Below are positions 25,801 to 34,885 of a stretch of 64,000 bases of DNA, in pieces; within the stretch, counting starts at the first letter, position 1, and each line of letters begins with the position of its first letter. Below the pieces are notes generated by a model that did not search any database, was not told the origin of the DNA, and saw only the letters and a list, made by a program, of their open reading frames with translations. A program made the position numbers and the translations under genes. The DNA is taken from NCBI GenBank assembly GCA_014960805.1, contig CP063163.1, forward strand, positions 1,816,001 to 1,880,000, given 5' to 3'. This DNA comes from Cytobacillus suaedae (lineage in GTDB: Bacteria; Bacillota; Bacilli; Bacillales; Bacillaceae_L).

Positions 25801-26108
25801 TGATTGAAATTAGACTACCATGGCAGCTTCTTAACTTCAAAGACCCTAGTTTAAATGAAGTAATGGGGAATGTATGGAGCGAAGGCGGATTAGAAAATAG
25901 TGAATTTATTGACGATATAAAAATAGGAGTAGTCTTAGATCATGATGTTATTGAAACGGTACCAAGCATAAATGATCAAAACTTTACACCTTCAATGTTT
26001 TATAAGTATTCTCTTCCTAAATGGGAGGAGCCTAACTATCATGAAAGACTGAAAAAATCTTATTATATGATGCAAAATCTTTATGTAAATATGGATGTAA
26101 AGGAGTGA
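22848..26108 (+). CDS. membrane-anchored glycosidase-like protein with C-terminal carbohydrate-binding-like module
   Basis: This 1086-residue protein has one N-terminal membrane helix (about 11-33), an extracellular N-terminal region (about 40-390), a TIM-barrel glycosidase-like region (about 415-790) and a beta-rich C-terminal module (about 800-990, starting VDGDPSDWADNG) resembling CBM9. In the barrel, Glu-552 (ILGVEWDP) and Glu-702 (VVAEFGVPGSRG) are placed like the acid/base and nucleophile of clan A hydrolases. It may trim, release or transglycosylate the polymer made by the preceding synthase. The ATG at 22848 overlaps the previous stop by 8 bases. No characterised family member is recognised. 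Confidence 0.75.
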   Translation: MTKESTKKLPIFLLFILVMLAAITAPFWVWQLQSQKTLEVLVLDKTVPDETYREHKGIMWALNHLKYVQSDGSKYHLINDYIGFYPKKNDEYGIKDLPENLDPYQMIYIADGYGVYEEEFYENNQQGERSNIIYGGMTAEEIARIREAVFKNGTTLIAEFNTFASPTPPDVKEEFYQLLNINWTGWIARYFDELDINEVPVWIRSNYESQTGESYQFKGSGFVFVNENDKVVILDHSQIDEEGVTFTYTDNGEKHFEENTEVTYDYWFDVIIPKNEEEVLAVYNLFVDESGKEILRENDIPLQFPAVVHHKTDRYSSYYFAGDYADQAELPGLYQTAGFTTWKKWVTSSNQTGTLPFFWKAYLPMMEVILQETNGLQKDLSTEVEVAEENRIKVGAKVGDTYLQVFKDGKWQNVLVKGVNMGIAKPGTWPGETGISKAEYYRWFTQIGDMNANVIRVYTIHPPEFYEALYEYNKVSKSPLYIMHGVWINEEIFLESQDAFTLENTEEFTEEINKIINLIHGNISIPKRPGHASGEYNYDISPYVLGWILGVEWDPTVVASTNEKHQEMKDFKGEYIYTKGANPFEIWLAKMMNHTIKYETTNYGWQRPVSFTNWPTTDLLNHPTEPHEYEDMVSINPNVIFSTEQMYSGLFASYHFYPYYPDFLNYEQEYVEYKDHRGEKNNYAGYLNEMKNNHRLPIVVAEFGVPGSRGLTHRNVHGRDQGHHSEEEQGYYNTRLFEDIVHEDMAGGIVFTWQDEWFKRTWNTMDYNNEDRRPYWSNAQTNEQQFGLLSFDPTSSYKNMLKVDGDPSDWADNGIEPAITSNGVVKHVFVSSDEKYLYLRLDSKEKFDEMNTYILFDTIPNQGQASIPGLSNLTTEGIDFVLELKGEEQSRLLVDSYYDTFYYHYGNAIPLSERTENVSVKNNGVFHPIHLALNKEVTIRTETGETVSLPFDYYETGKLQFGNGNPTSEDYNSLTDVSVNESSNMIEIRLPWQLLNFKDPSLNEVMGNVWSEGGLENSEFIDDIKIGVVLDHDVIETVPSINDQNFTPSMFYKYSLPKWEEPNYHERLKKSYYMMQNLYVNMDVKE

Positions 26109-26113
26109 TTACT

Positions 26114-26485
26114 TTGGCAAGGCTATTATTAGCGGAGGACGAAGAAGTCCTTCGCATGTTAGTTGTCGATACACTTGAGGATGAGGGGTATGAAATCGAC
26201 GAAGCAAGTGATGGGCAGGAGGCTTATCACTTAATATGTGAGAAGGACTATGATCTCATCATTTTAGATTTTATGATGCCAGGTATGACTGGACTTGAAG
26301 TGATAGAGAAAATAAGAACAATGCCTAGTAAACAGGAAGTTAAGGTTATGATGCTCTCTGCTAAGAATCAGAAGTCAGACCAAGAACAAGTATTAAATGC
26401 TGGTGCGAACTATTTTATCTCTAAACCATTTAGTCCTTTGGAGCTAGTAAAGAGAGTTGAGGAGATACTTAGTGAAGGAAAGTAA
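26114..26485 (+). CDS. single-domain response regulator
   Basis: This 123-residue protein is a stand-alone receiver: acidic pair EDEE near residue 9, phospho-acceptor Asp-52 in IILDFMMPGMTG, Ser near residue 80 and the Lys in FISKPFSP near 101. It has no output domain, so it relays phosphate or acts by protein contact, as Spo0F and CheY do. Start is TTG at 26114, 8 bases after AAAGGAG; the upstream GTG lies inside the ribosome site. It overlaps the hybrid kinase gene by 14 bases, marking the two as partners. Confidence 0.88.
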   Translation: MARLLLAEDEEVLRMLVVDTLEDEGYEIDEASDGQEAYHLICEKDYDLIILDFMMPGMTGLEVIEKIRTMPSKQEVKVMMLSAKNQKSDQEQVLNAGANYFISKPFSPLELVKRVEEILSEGK

Positions 26486-29360
26486 GGTAAATAAATATTT
26501 TAAGAAAAGTTTGGCTAGTAAATTTTTTTTATTAATGAGTATCTTCTTTGTAATTTCCTTTATAAGTGCAACCATATTTCTATGGTATCAACATCAGCTG
26601 TCTGAGGACTATCGTGAAAAGAATAACATAATTGAAAAGAAAGAAAGAACTGCCCAAAGGCTAGACCAAGCTTTTAATACTGCATTCTTTGAAATGAGAG
26701 GTTATGTTGCTTTTGAAAAAGAGTCGATGAAGCTAACAGCCCTCAGACAACAAAAAGTTATTAGTAGATATATTTCAGAGCTTGAATCTTTAATTGAAAC
26801 AAACGAAGATCTATTTTTTTATAATGCGGTTGTTGAGTTCAACAAATTTTACTTCGAAGAATCAGTGCCAATTGTTCTAGAATATCTTGAAGAGGGAGAT
26901 TTAGAGGCTATTTCGATTTATGTTAGTGCCGGTCCAACTGCTAAGGTAAATGAGTTTCAAGCAAAGCTAACTGAATTCCGTTCAGACCAAGATAACAATG
27001 TAGAGGAAAACTTTAAAGAGTTAAATTCAAGAATTACTGACAGTCAAGTTGCCTTCATTCTATTTTTAGGATTAATGCTATTGATTTTATTACTATTAAC
27101 TAGATTTATGGTCATGCAAATTGGTAAGCCACTAAGAGAACTATCCATAACAGCAGGAGATGTAGCAAACGGTAAAATGGTCAGTATTATCGGACAAACC
27201 CACCGCGATGACGAATTAGGAGCCTTGTCACGATCGTTTAATAAGATGGTTCAAAGTATTTATGAGAATGAACAGGACCTAACTTCCCAAAACGAAGAGT
27301 TACAAGCCCAACAAGATGAATTACAAAGTCAGCAAATTGAACTAGAGAGAGCAATTTCTATCATGCAGCACCGTGAATTAGAGCTTGAGAGAAGAAATGA
27401 ATTAATCAGGGGTTTAGCTAATTCTCTCGATAAGCACCATGTTCTTAACAGCATTGTTGAAAATATGTGTAAATTAATAGAAGCAGATTGTGGAGTTATA
27501 GCCCTTCTTAATTCAAAAGGTGATTATGCAGGATTCGGAATCACTAAAAATAGACTTTCTCAATTTATGGATCATCTCGAGAGTGGTCAGCTCGACCGTC
27601 TTCTTCAAAAGAAAAAAGGATTTTCAATTAAACGAAGCTACTTAGAAGAAGAAAAAGGATATCATACACATGAGTTGTACTGCCATGATCTCTATTTACC
27701 AGTACTTTCGTTCAATGATAAAGTAGAAGCTGTTATGGTTTATACCAGATATGGTGATGAGTTTAAAGATGAAGAAATAGAGGAATATGAAGCTTTAGCA
27801 AAGCAAATTTCTATCTCGCTAGAAAATGTAAAATTGTATGAACAAACAGAATCGGATCGTCTTTTAACTCAAGATATTTTAAATACGATTCATGAAGGAA
27901 TCCTTTTAGTTGACCAAGATGGAAAGGTTCTTCAGGTAAACGATCAAGTTTGCCAATTAGTAGAATGTAAAAATCCAGACACTTTAATTAATGCTCCATT
28001 TTCCAACTGGACAAAAGACTTTGAAAAAGTAGTTGAGAATAGCAAAGACTTGCTCGATTTCTATCAAGATTCTCTTATGAAAGATAGTAGTAAAGAAGAG
28101 TCATTCATCTATCATATTAAAGAACCAATGAAAAAGGTTATTCACGTGTATTGTGAACCACTATACCGAAATAAGCAAAAAATAGGTACTGTTCTTGTTC
28201 ATCGTGATATTACAAAAGAATTTGAAGTTGATCAGATGAAATCAGAGTTTGTAAGTACCGTAAGTCATGAATTACGTACACCTTTAGCGAGTGTACTTGG
28301 TTTTACAGAGTTACTTTTATATAAGGAACTTAAGCCAGAACGTCAAAAGAAATATTTAACAACAATCTATCAGGAAGCCAAGAGGTTAACCGCCCTGATT
28401 AATGATTTCCTTGACGTTCAGCGTATGGAGGCTGGAAAGCAATCCTACGAAAAGAAGTATGAGGATATCATTCCTATTATAAAAGATGTACTAGACACCA
28501 ATCAGGTGAATACTCAAGAGCACACTATTAAGCTCGTTAATAAAGCAAGCGAATCCATCATTCTTTGTGATAAAGATAAAATAGCACAAGTCTTCAATAA
28601 TTTAGTTAGCAATGCAATTAAATATTCTCCTAATGGAGGGGAGATAGTTCTTACCATTTTAGAAGAGGAAGAGTTCTTAAAGGTGGATATAAAAGACCCG
28701 GGACTTGGAATTCCTACAGAAGCAATTCCAAACCTTTTCCAAAAGTTCTACCGAATTGATAATTCAGACCGAAGAAAGATAGGTGGAACTGGTTTAGGGC
28801 TTGCTATTGTAAAGGAGATTGTTGAAGCACATGAAGGGTTTCTGGAAGTAAAATCAGTCATAAAAGAAGGAAGCACTTTTACAGTTGCCTTTCCTCAAAT
28901 CAAAGGTCATCAATCAACTTCATCTGAGCCTGTTGTAGTAAAAACAATAAATCATGCAAATGTAGTGATTGTAGAAGATGATAGTAACCTTGCAGCTTTA
29001 TTAGCTGCTGAGTTGAAGGAAAGTGGGCTACATGTTAAGCATTACAAGGAAGGTCGGGAAGCACTGAATGGGATTAAGGAAAATACTCCTGATGCACTTG
29101 TTCTTGATATTATGCTAGCTGAGAAAGGAATAGATGGTTGGGATATTATTCGCGAACTAAAAAATGATCCTATGTTATCTTCAATTCCAGTCTTCATCTC
29201 TTCAGCACTTGAAGAGAGAGAAAAAGGAGTCGCTTTAGGAGCTAATGATTATTTGATTAAACCCTATTCGCCTAGTAAGTTAACAAATACCATTTTTCAA
29301 GCATTACTACAGAAAGATCGAAGTGGTGAAATTCACATACCTAAACCAGAAAAAGACTAA
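26472..29360 (+). CDS. hybrid sensor histidine kinase (TM-HAMP-GAF-PAS-HisKA-HATPase-REC)
   Basis: This 962-residue protein has membrane helices near 13-36 and 190-212 flanking an extracellular helical sensor, then a HAMP domain, a Gln/Glu-rich coiled coil (about 265-310), a GAF domain (about 320-455), a PAS domain (about 465-575), a HisKA with His-599 (TVSHELRTPLASVLGF), a HATPase and a C-terminal receiver with Asp-879 in LVLDIMLAEKGIDGW. Start is GTG at 26472 with GAGGAG 7 bases upstream. The receiver could pass phosphate to the HPt of the operon's cyclase. It is the last gene before a terminator. Confidence 0.9.
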   Translation: MKESKVNKYFKKSLASKFFLLMSIFFVISFISATIFLWYQHQLSEDYREKNNIIEKKERTAQRLDQAFNTAFFEMRGYVAFEKESMKLTALRQQKVISRYISELESLIETNEDLFFYNAVVEFNKFYFEESVPIVLEYLEEGDLEAISIYVSAGPTAKVNEFQAKLTEFRSDQDNNVEENFKELNSRITDSQVAFILFLGLMLLILLLLTRFMVMQIGKPLRELSITAGDVANGKMVSIIGQTHRDDELGALSRSFNKMVQSIYENEQDLTSQNEELQAQQDELQSQQIELERAISIMQHRELELERRNELIRGLANSLDKHHVLNSIVENMCKLIEADCGVIALLNSKGDYAGFGITKNRLSQFMDHLESGQLDRLLQKKKGFSIKRSYLEEEKGYHTHELYCHDLYLPVLSFNDKVEAVMVYTRYGDEFKDEEIEEYEALAKQISISLENVKLYEQTESDRLLTQDILNTIHEGILLVDQDGKVLQVNDQVCQLVECKNPDTLINAPFSNWTKDFEKVVENSKDLLDFYQDSLMKDSSKEESFIYHIKEPMKKVIHVYCEPLYRNKQKIGTVLVHRDITKEFEVDQMKSEFVSTVSHELRTPLASVLGFTELLLYKELKPERQKKYLTTIYQEAKRLTALINDFLDVQRMEAGKQSYEKKYEDIIPIIKDVLDTNQVNTQEHTIKLVNKASESIILCDKDKIAQVFNNLVSNAIKYSPNGGEIVLTILEEEEFLKVDIKDPGLGIPTEAIPNLFQKFYRIDNSDRRKIGGTGLGLAIVKEIVEAHEGFLEVKSVIKEGSTFTVAFPQIKGHQSTSSEPVVVKTINHANVVIVEDDSNLAALLAAELKESGLHVKHYKEGREALNGIKENTPDALVLDIMLAEKGIDGWDIIRELKNDPMLSSIPVFISSALEEREKGVALGANDYLIKPYSPSKLTNTIFQALLQKDRSGEIHIPKPEKD

Positions 29361-29361
29361 A

Positions 29362-29397
29362 AAAAGCAGATAGGGTGGGAACACCTTATCTGCTTTT
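29362..29397. terminator. terminator between the hybrid kinase and ykyB
   Basis: A 16-bp stem (29362-29377 with 29382-29397, one G-U pair) is closed by a GGAA tetraloop and flanked by A and T runs, so it can work in both directions. Confidence 0.88.
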
Positions 29398-29406
29398 ATA
29401 ATAGGT

Positions 29407-29874
29407 TTAAAAGTAACTTTCACCAAGTTTTTTAAACATAGGTTTAGAAAACTTTCTCTTGTCTGGATTTTTAACAAGGGGAGATTCCTCTTTCATTCCT
29501 ACGTATTGCTGTAAAAGAGTTTTAGCCTGCTGGAGTGATAGATGTGTTTTGGGGTTTCGATAGGATTGATTTAGCGTTCCAAGGTGTGGTAACTCATCGA
29601 AGTCCTTTCTAGATGGAGGCATATGAAAATAATAGTCTCCTGCTGAAACTAAAACATCTGATTGTTGCTGACTGTTTTTTGGGTTTCGTGAAAAATGTAA
29701 TCCCTCTCTTTTAGCTTTTCCCTCATCTAAAAGTTTTTCTAAGGCTTTGCGCTTTAAGAGATAGAGATATTTAGGATTCGTTGCAGTTTTCGCATGTCGA
29801 TTGACAATGAAGATTGCCTTTGCGAGGTTTTGAACAGTTGGTGATAATGGAGTATGGTTATCTTCGTTATTCAT
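29407..29874 (-). CDS. ykyB: YkyB family protein
   Basis: This protein of about 155 residues matches Bacillus YkyB, a conserved protein of unknown function that neighbours cheV in B. subtilis. Recognisable segments are TVQNLAKAIFIVNRHAKTA near the N-terminus, ALEKLLDEGKAKREGLHFS in the middle and YFHMPPSRKDF toward the end. It is basic and has no membrane segment. AAAGGAG precedes two adjacent ATG codons at 29877 and 29874; the second has the better spacing. The 10.7-kb operon upstream separates it from cheV here. Confidence 0.88.
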   Translation of the reverse strand: MNNEDNHTPLSPTVQNLAKAIFIVNRHAKTATNPKYLYLLKRKALEKLLDEGKAKREGLHFSRNPKNSQQQSDVLVSAGDYYFHMPPSRKDFDELPHLGTLNQSYRNPKTHLSLQQAKTLLQQYVGMKEESPLVKNPDKRKFSKPMFKKLGESYF

Positions 29875-29936
29875 CATTTCTCTCCTTTCTATATACCATT
29901 ATACTGACATTTTTGACTTTTGCAAATTAGCGTCTG

Positions 29937-29966
29937 AAAAAGAGCGTCTAGTTAACTAGTCGCTCT
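29937..29966 (-). terminator. terminator of the HD-GYP gene
   Basis: On the minus strand AGAGCGACTAG pairs with CTAGACGCTCT (29966-29956 with 29951-29941, one mismatch) around TTAA and runs into TTTTT. It overlaps the stop codon. Confidence 0.8.
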
Positions 29967-31463
29967 TCCATTCTTTTGTAGCTCTGTATTCATAATATTA
30001 ATAAAGATATCTATAAAACGAGGGTCCCACTGTGTACCTTTTCCTTCTTCAAGAATTTGAAGAGCTTTTGAAACTGGCATTCCTTTTCGATAAGGTCGAT
30101 CTGATGTCATCGCATCAAATGCATCCGCAACCGCCATTATTCTCCCGAAAATAGGAATTTCATCACCCTTAAGTTTATCCGGATATCCTTTACCATCCAT
30201 TCGTTCATGGTGATGTCTTACTCCAGGAATGAGGGGAGCAATAGCTTCAATTGGTTGGATTTGAGAAAGAATTGAAGCCCCAATAACTGGATGTTTTTTT
30301 ATTTCTTCAAATTCTTCATCTGTTAATCTTCCATCTTTTAATAATACATTATCTCTAACACCAATTTTTCCGATATCATGTAGCAAAGCCGATTTCTTTA
30401 AAAGATCAATTTCCTCTTCAGAAAAATTAGCTTCTTTTGCAATTTTTACTGAGTATTCTGCTACTCTAATCGAGTGTCCCGCAGTGTAGGGATCTCTCGC
30501 ATCTAGTGTCATCGCGAAGGTAGTATAAAAGCTATTCATTAATTGCTGATTCATTCTTTCTCTATCACGTAGGCCTGTTACCATCAAGTTAAATCCTGAT
30601 ATAACACGAGAGAATTCATCTGAATAACTATCTTCTGAGATTGTATATTTCCCCTTTTCAATTACCTTCATATTTTGTTGCAATTGCTCGATTGGTTGTG
30701 AGATATCTTTATACAATAGGAAAGCTCCATAAATGGCAGATAAAATTGCAATGATTAGAACAACAATGGCCCAATTCCAATAATCATTGAACTGCACTAC
30801 TTCATATTCCTGAAGTCTGATTTGTGAAGCTAAACTAAATAATAAAAGAGGAAAAACCCCTATAAATAAGGAACTAAATAAAAATTTCTGTTGAATAGAT
30901 ACAAGTACCTTACCGCGTAAAGAAATATCCTCATTGTAAAGCGTACTAGCCATATTTCTTAAATGGTGTAGAATGGGCTGAATGGCTTTCGTTGTTAAAA
31001 AATATTCTATTAATCCATGCATGAAGGCCACTAGAACCCCACCTAAAATGGCTAGAAGAATATATCTGTAAGGCAAAGTCAAAAGGTCAAAATAAATCAA
31101 TACAAAAGTAATGCTAACTGCTGGAATTGTCAAACCAAATAAGTGTGGCCCAAAAATTCTTTTAAGAGTTAAAATAGGAAACCTGTGGGTTTGGATATAT
31201 GCTTTTTCGAGTTCATCTAGTGATGGTACAGTTCGATTGAACGCTATTTGAATTGGTCGAGTGTGTTTGCGGAAAACACTTAATTCCGCTATGAACATAA
31301 TCGTCAGTGAAGAGAACAAAGTAACTATCAGGTAAAAGGTCTCGGAAGCTAGGAGTGAGAGAGTAGAAAATATAAATATACCTCCAACACCTACAACAGC
31401 TACAAAGGATCCGAAAACATAGTTCGTTAAGGTACGTTTAATAAAATTTTGATAAATAGTCAT
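29952..31463 (-). CDS. HD-GYP domain c-di-GMP phosphodiesterase, membrane-bound
   Basis: This 503-residue protein has about six hydrophobic helices in residues 15-255, a HAMP-like linker and a C-terminal HD-GYP domain with HSIRVAEYS, LLHDIGKIG, HPVIG, RHHHERMDGKGYP and DAFDAMTSDRPYR motifs. All metal ligands and the GYP triplet are present, so it should hydrolyse c-di-GMP to GMP or pGpG. The ATG at 31463 is chosen over GTG at 31475 because GTGAGG serves it. It lies opposite the GGDEF-EAL gene that follows, in a run of c-di-GMP genes. Confidence 0.88.
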   Translation of the reverse strand: MTIYQNFIKRTLTNYVFGSFVAVVGVGGIFIFSTLSLLASETFYLIVTLFSSLTIMFIAELSVFRKHTRPIQIAFNRTVPSLDELEKAYIQTHRFPILTLKRIFGPHLFGLTIPAVSITFVLIYFDLLTLPYRYILLAILGGVLVAFMHGLIEYFLTTKAIQPILHHLRNMASTLYNEDISLRGKVLVSIQQKFLFSSLFIGVFPLLLFSLASQIRLQEYEVVQFNDYWNWAIVVLIIAILSAIYGAFLLYKDISQPIEQLQQNMKVIEKGKYTISEDSYSDEFSRVISGFNLMVTGLRDRERMNQQLMNSFYTTFAMTLDARDPYTAGHSIRVAEYSVKIAKEANFSEEEIDLLKKSALLHDIGKIGVRDNVLLKDGRLTDEEFEEIKKHPVIGASILSQIQPIEAIAPLIPGVRHHHERMDGKGYPDKLKGDEIPIFGRIMAVADAFDAMTSDRPYRKGMPVSKALQILEEGKGTQWDPRFIDIFINIMNTELQKNGRATS

Positions 31464-31754
31464 ATTAAACCTCACACATTTAAGTACTATCTATTATACA
31501 CAAAAAAAGGATCATAAAATGACTATTTTCATCTAAATTGTTCCTTAGTAGTTGATATCACCAAAAAGGTGTAGCTCTAACTAAATTTTATCCTTGAAGA
31601 GGTTTGTCATAATATGTAGAATAATATATACATACAATATAAATAGTAAGGAAATTTTACTAGTACTAGTTATAAGGAATATTATATAGATAATTCATAC
31701 AAAAAATTTTTATTTGAAAATAATATAGCTCGTTGATTGTAGAGGATTGGTAAA

Positions 31755-33857
31755 GTGGAAAAGCGCAAAGGGACTATTGGCAGAAATTTAAAAAGCATCA
31801 TGAATAATGAAAAAATGGAGAATGATATTTTTCAAATCATTCTAAAATACATTGAAGATCTTATCTATATCATGAAAGTAGATAATGATATTACTTTTCG
31901 ATATCTATATGCAAATGAAAATGCATTAAAACAAGCAATGCTAATCCCTGAATACATAGGTAAAACGTTTCACGATATCCTTCCTGAACGTATAGCTGTA
32001 CATCTACAAGACAAATATGGAGAAGTAATAAAATCCAGATCAGTAGTATCCTTTCAGGATCATGTTATTCTCCCAAACGGACGGGATGTCTACAGCGAAT
32101 CGATACTTACACCTATTTTTGATGAGGAAAATGTCATTCAGTATATTGTTAGTATAACGAGGGATATAACTAATCGTGTAAATGAAAATAAAAAACTAAT
32201 TGAAAGCACTGAAAGATATAAATCACTTGTTGATCATAATATGGATGCAGTCATATCTTTGGATTTAAAGGGGACAATTCTTCATGCAAATCCATCAACA
32301 ATAAAAATTTTTGGGTATCATGAAGAGCCATTACATCACAATTCTATTTTTAATCTAATAGACAAAAGTGACATTGGACACTTTCGAGAAATATTCCAAG
32401 AAACGTTGAATGGGCAACCAAGCGAGTTAATGGAATGTAAGATAAAGTGCATGGATAACAGAATCATTTATGTTCATGTGAAAACTGTGCCAATCATAGT
32501 CAGTGGTGAGGTTAGTGGCATATTCGCCATTGTAAAAGATATTACTGAACAAATACACTATCATAAAATGATGAAACACATGGCTTACTACGACCAACTA
32601 ACAGGTTTACCGAATCGTAGTTCATTAAAGGAAGATTTGACGAGAATTGTTTCAAAAGCAAATGAAATAAAGCAACAATTCTCTATTATGTACTTAGATT
32701 TAGACCGCTTTAAATTTCTAAATGATACATTAGGACATAATGTTGGTGATGAAGTTCTAATACAAGTTGCCAACCGTTTAAAAACTATAAATATAGGTGG
32801 ATATACCATTTACCGCCAAGGCGGTGATGAATTTATTGTCCTCTTTGAGAACTCAACGATTAAAAATTCAAGTATTTTAGCGGATAGGATATTAGATGTA
32901 TTTAAAAAGCCGTTTATATTTGCTCAGCAAGAATATTTTATGACTACTAGCATCGGAATCAGTTGTTTTCCTAACGATGGAATAGATGGTGAAACGTTAA
33001 TCAAAAATGCTGATACGGCACTTTATCAAGTAAAGGAACGTGGAAAAGGGCATTATCAATATTATCGTAAGGATATGAAAAAAGGTACTTCACAAACCAT
33101 GCTATTGGAGACAGGTCTTAGAAAGTCGATAGAACGTGATGAATTAGTCCTTATGTATCAACCTCAGATCGATCTTCTAACAGGTGAAACTACAAGCTTT
33201 GAAGCACTAATTAGGTGGAATCACCCAGAGCGTGGTTTTATTTCGCCGGGAGAATTCATCCCACTGGCTGAAGAAACTGGTCTTATCATACCTATAGGTG
33301 AATGGGTGATAGAAAAAGTATGTAAAAAACTCAGGGATTGGAAGGAAGCTGGGTATAGTGATATTTCAATTGCTGTTAATTTATCACCTAGACAGTTCCA
33401 ACAGCCTGGGTTGGTAAGGTATATTGAGAGCAGCATACTAGCTAATCAGATTGATTCTAACAATCTTGAGTTTGAAATAACCGAAGGAGCTATTCAGGAC
33501 TCGAAGGAAGCCTTACATATACTTGCAGAATTGAAAAAACTTGGTGTTAGAGTTGCAGTAGATGACTTTGGAACAGGTTATTCTTCCTTGAGTTACCTTA
33601 AATATTACCCAATAGATACACTGAAAATTGACCAATCCTTCATTAAAGAGGTTTTGCTAGATAAGAAAGATATGGCGATAACCACAACTATTATTCACCT
33701 TGCTCAAAGCTTAGGTTTAGCTGTAGTAGCCGAGGGTGTGGAAGATGAAGAACAAGCTATTTTCTTAAAAAAGATGAAATGTGATAAAGCACAAGGATAC
33801 TTTTTCAGTAGGCCGATTAATGAAGAAGCTGTAGAGTTCAACTATTTAAAAAAATAA
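31755..33857 (+). CDS. PAS-PAS-GGDEF-EAL protein
   Basis: This 700-residue soluble protein has two PAS domains (about 30-140 and 150-265), a GGDEF domain with GGDEF intact at 356-360 and an EAL domain with EAL at 483-485 and DDFGTGYSSLSYL near 597. The RxxD inhibitory site is absent. Both c-di-GMP synthesis and breakdown are possible; many such proteins act mainly as phosphodiesterases with a GTP-sensing GGDEF domain. PAS domains suggest a small-ligand or redox signal. Start is GTG, 9 bases after AGAGG. An in-frame ATG at 31800 is an alternative. Confidence 0.88.
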   Translation: MEKRKGTIGRNLKSIMNNEKMENDIFQIILKYIEDLIYIMKVDNDITFRYLYANENALKQAMLIPEYIGKTFHDILPERIAVHLQDKYGEVIKSRSVVSFQDHVILPNGRDVYSESILTPIFDEENVIQYIVSITRDITNRVNENKKLIESTERYKSLVDHNMDAVISLDLKGTILHANPSTIKIFGYHEEPLHHNSIFNLIDKSDIGHFREIFQETLNGQPSELMECKIKCMDNRIIYVHVKTVPIIVSGEVSGIFAIVKDITEQIHYHKMMKHMAYYDQLTGLPNRSSLKEDLTRIVSKANEIKQQFSIMYLDLDRFKFLNDTLGHNVGDEVLIQVANRLKTINIGGYTIYRQGGDEFIVLFENSTIKNSSILADRILDVFKKPFIFAQQEYFMTTSIGISCFPNDGIDGETLIKNADTALYQVKERGKGHYQYYRKDMKKGTSQTMLLETGLRKSIERDELVLMYQPQIDLLTGETTSFEALIRWNHPERGFISPGEFIPLAEETGLIIPIGEWVIEKVCKKLRDWKEAGYSDISIAVNLSPRQFQQPGLVRYIESSILANQIDSNNLEFEITEGAIQDSKEALHILAELKKLGVRVAVDDFGTGYSSLSYLKYYPIDTLKIDQSFIKEVLLDKKDMAITTTIIHLAQSLGLAVVAEGVEDEEQAIFLKKMKCDKAQGYFFSRPINEEAVEFNYLKK

Positions 33858-33863
33858 TGTCAG

Positions 33864-33915
33864 AAAAGCCCACACTCTAAAGCAGTTATACTGGTTTATG
33901 AGTGTGGGCTTTTTA
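33864..33915. terminator. bidirectional terminator
   Basis: AAAAGCCCACACTC (33864-33877) pairs perfectly with 33900-33913, followed by T. It covers the 3' end of ykuE and ends the GGDEF-EAL unit. Confidence 0.85.
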
Positions 33916-34762
33916 AGGTGTAAACTGATATTTCTGGAATCGCTAGGAAGCGAAAGGGAAGACGAGTTGTTCCTAATCCCTTATTAACAAATAGTGTTAA
34001 ATTCTCTATTGTATGTGTACCTTCATAATAGTTTGTTCCGAGTGGCGGAGTAACGATGGGCCCTAGAAAAGGCAGCTGAATCTGGCCTCCATGACTGTGA
34101 CCCGAAAGCTGAATGTGTGCTCCATGATAGGCAGATTGTGGTGCTAAATCCGGCTCATGAACCATTAAAATCGTAAATATTGACTCTGGAGAAATGGAGG
34201 AGAAGGTATGAGAATAATCTGGCTTACCTAACATGGCATCATCTAGTCCTGATATCACAATCTCTCCTTCATCTCGTGAGATAACTGCAGAGTTGTTCTT
34301 TAATAAAGTGAAACCACTTTGCTGCATAATCTCCTTATAGATTTCTGTACCATATCCACCATGATCATGATTACCATAAATACAAAATTTGCCTTGTAGA
34401 GCTTGGATCCTTGATAGGATTGGAGGTATGGTTTCTGGAAAAGGGTATTTATTGGGTTCATCAAGTAAGTCACCGGTAAATAGGACAATATCTGGCTTAA
34501 CCTGATTTATTTTTTCGACTACTTCTTCTAATTGTTCAGTTGTAAAAAAAGACCCGACATGGGTGTCGCTAAATTGAACTATTTTCATAGAATTGAAGGA
34601 ACTAGGGATAAGGGGATGTTCAATTGTATGCTTTGTAAGGTGTATCATTTTAGGTTCTATATATCTGGCATAATAATAACCAAAGGCTGACGCTAAAAAC
34701 GCTCCAATAACGGAAGAAATGATACGTTTTAAAAAGAATCGACGCGAATATTTTTTTGCCAT
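33896..34762 (-). CDS. ykuE: Tat-exported metallophosphoesterase YkuE
   Basis: This 288-residue protein starts with a twin-arginine signal (SRRFFLKR at about 5-12 followed by a hydrophobic stretch to about 28). The calcineurin-like phosphoesterase motifs follow in order: FSDTHVG, TGDLLDEPN, YGNHDHGG, VHEPD and GHSHGG, so all metal ligands are present. B. subtilis YkuE is a metal-dependent cell-wall phosphodiesterase exported by the TatAyCy system. The gene stands alone between two terminators. ATG is at 34762. Confidence 0.92.
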   Translation of the reverse strand: MAKKYSRRFFLKRIISSVIGAFLASAFGYYYARYIEPKMIHLTKHTIEHPLIPSSFNSMKIVQFSDTHVGSFFTTEQLEEVVEKINQVKPDIVLFTGDLLDEPNKYPFPETIPPILSRIQALQGKFCIYGNHDHGGYGTEIYKEIMQQSGFTLLKNNSAVISRDEGEIVISGLDDAMLGKPDYSHTFSSISPESIFTILMVHEPDLAPQSAYHGAHIQLSGHSHGGQIQLPFLGPIVTPPLGTNYYEGTHTIENLTLFVNKGLGTTRLPFRFLAIPEISVYTLKSPHS

Positions 34763-34844
34763 AATAACTAAACAACCCTATCTTATTATTTTTTTATTAA
34801 TCTAGTATATCATTTCTTCTTTACCAAATCTCTTTATAGAATAT

Positions 34845-34875
34845 AAAAAAGGCCTAAGCCCATATGGCTAGACCT
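34845..34875 (-). terminator. terminator of the RsbT/STAS unit
   Basis: On the minus strand AGGTCTAGCC pairs imperfectly with GGCTTAGGCCT around ATATG and is followed by TTTTTT. Confidence 0.65.
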
Positions 34876-34885
34876 ATATACTAAC

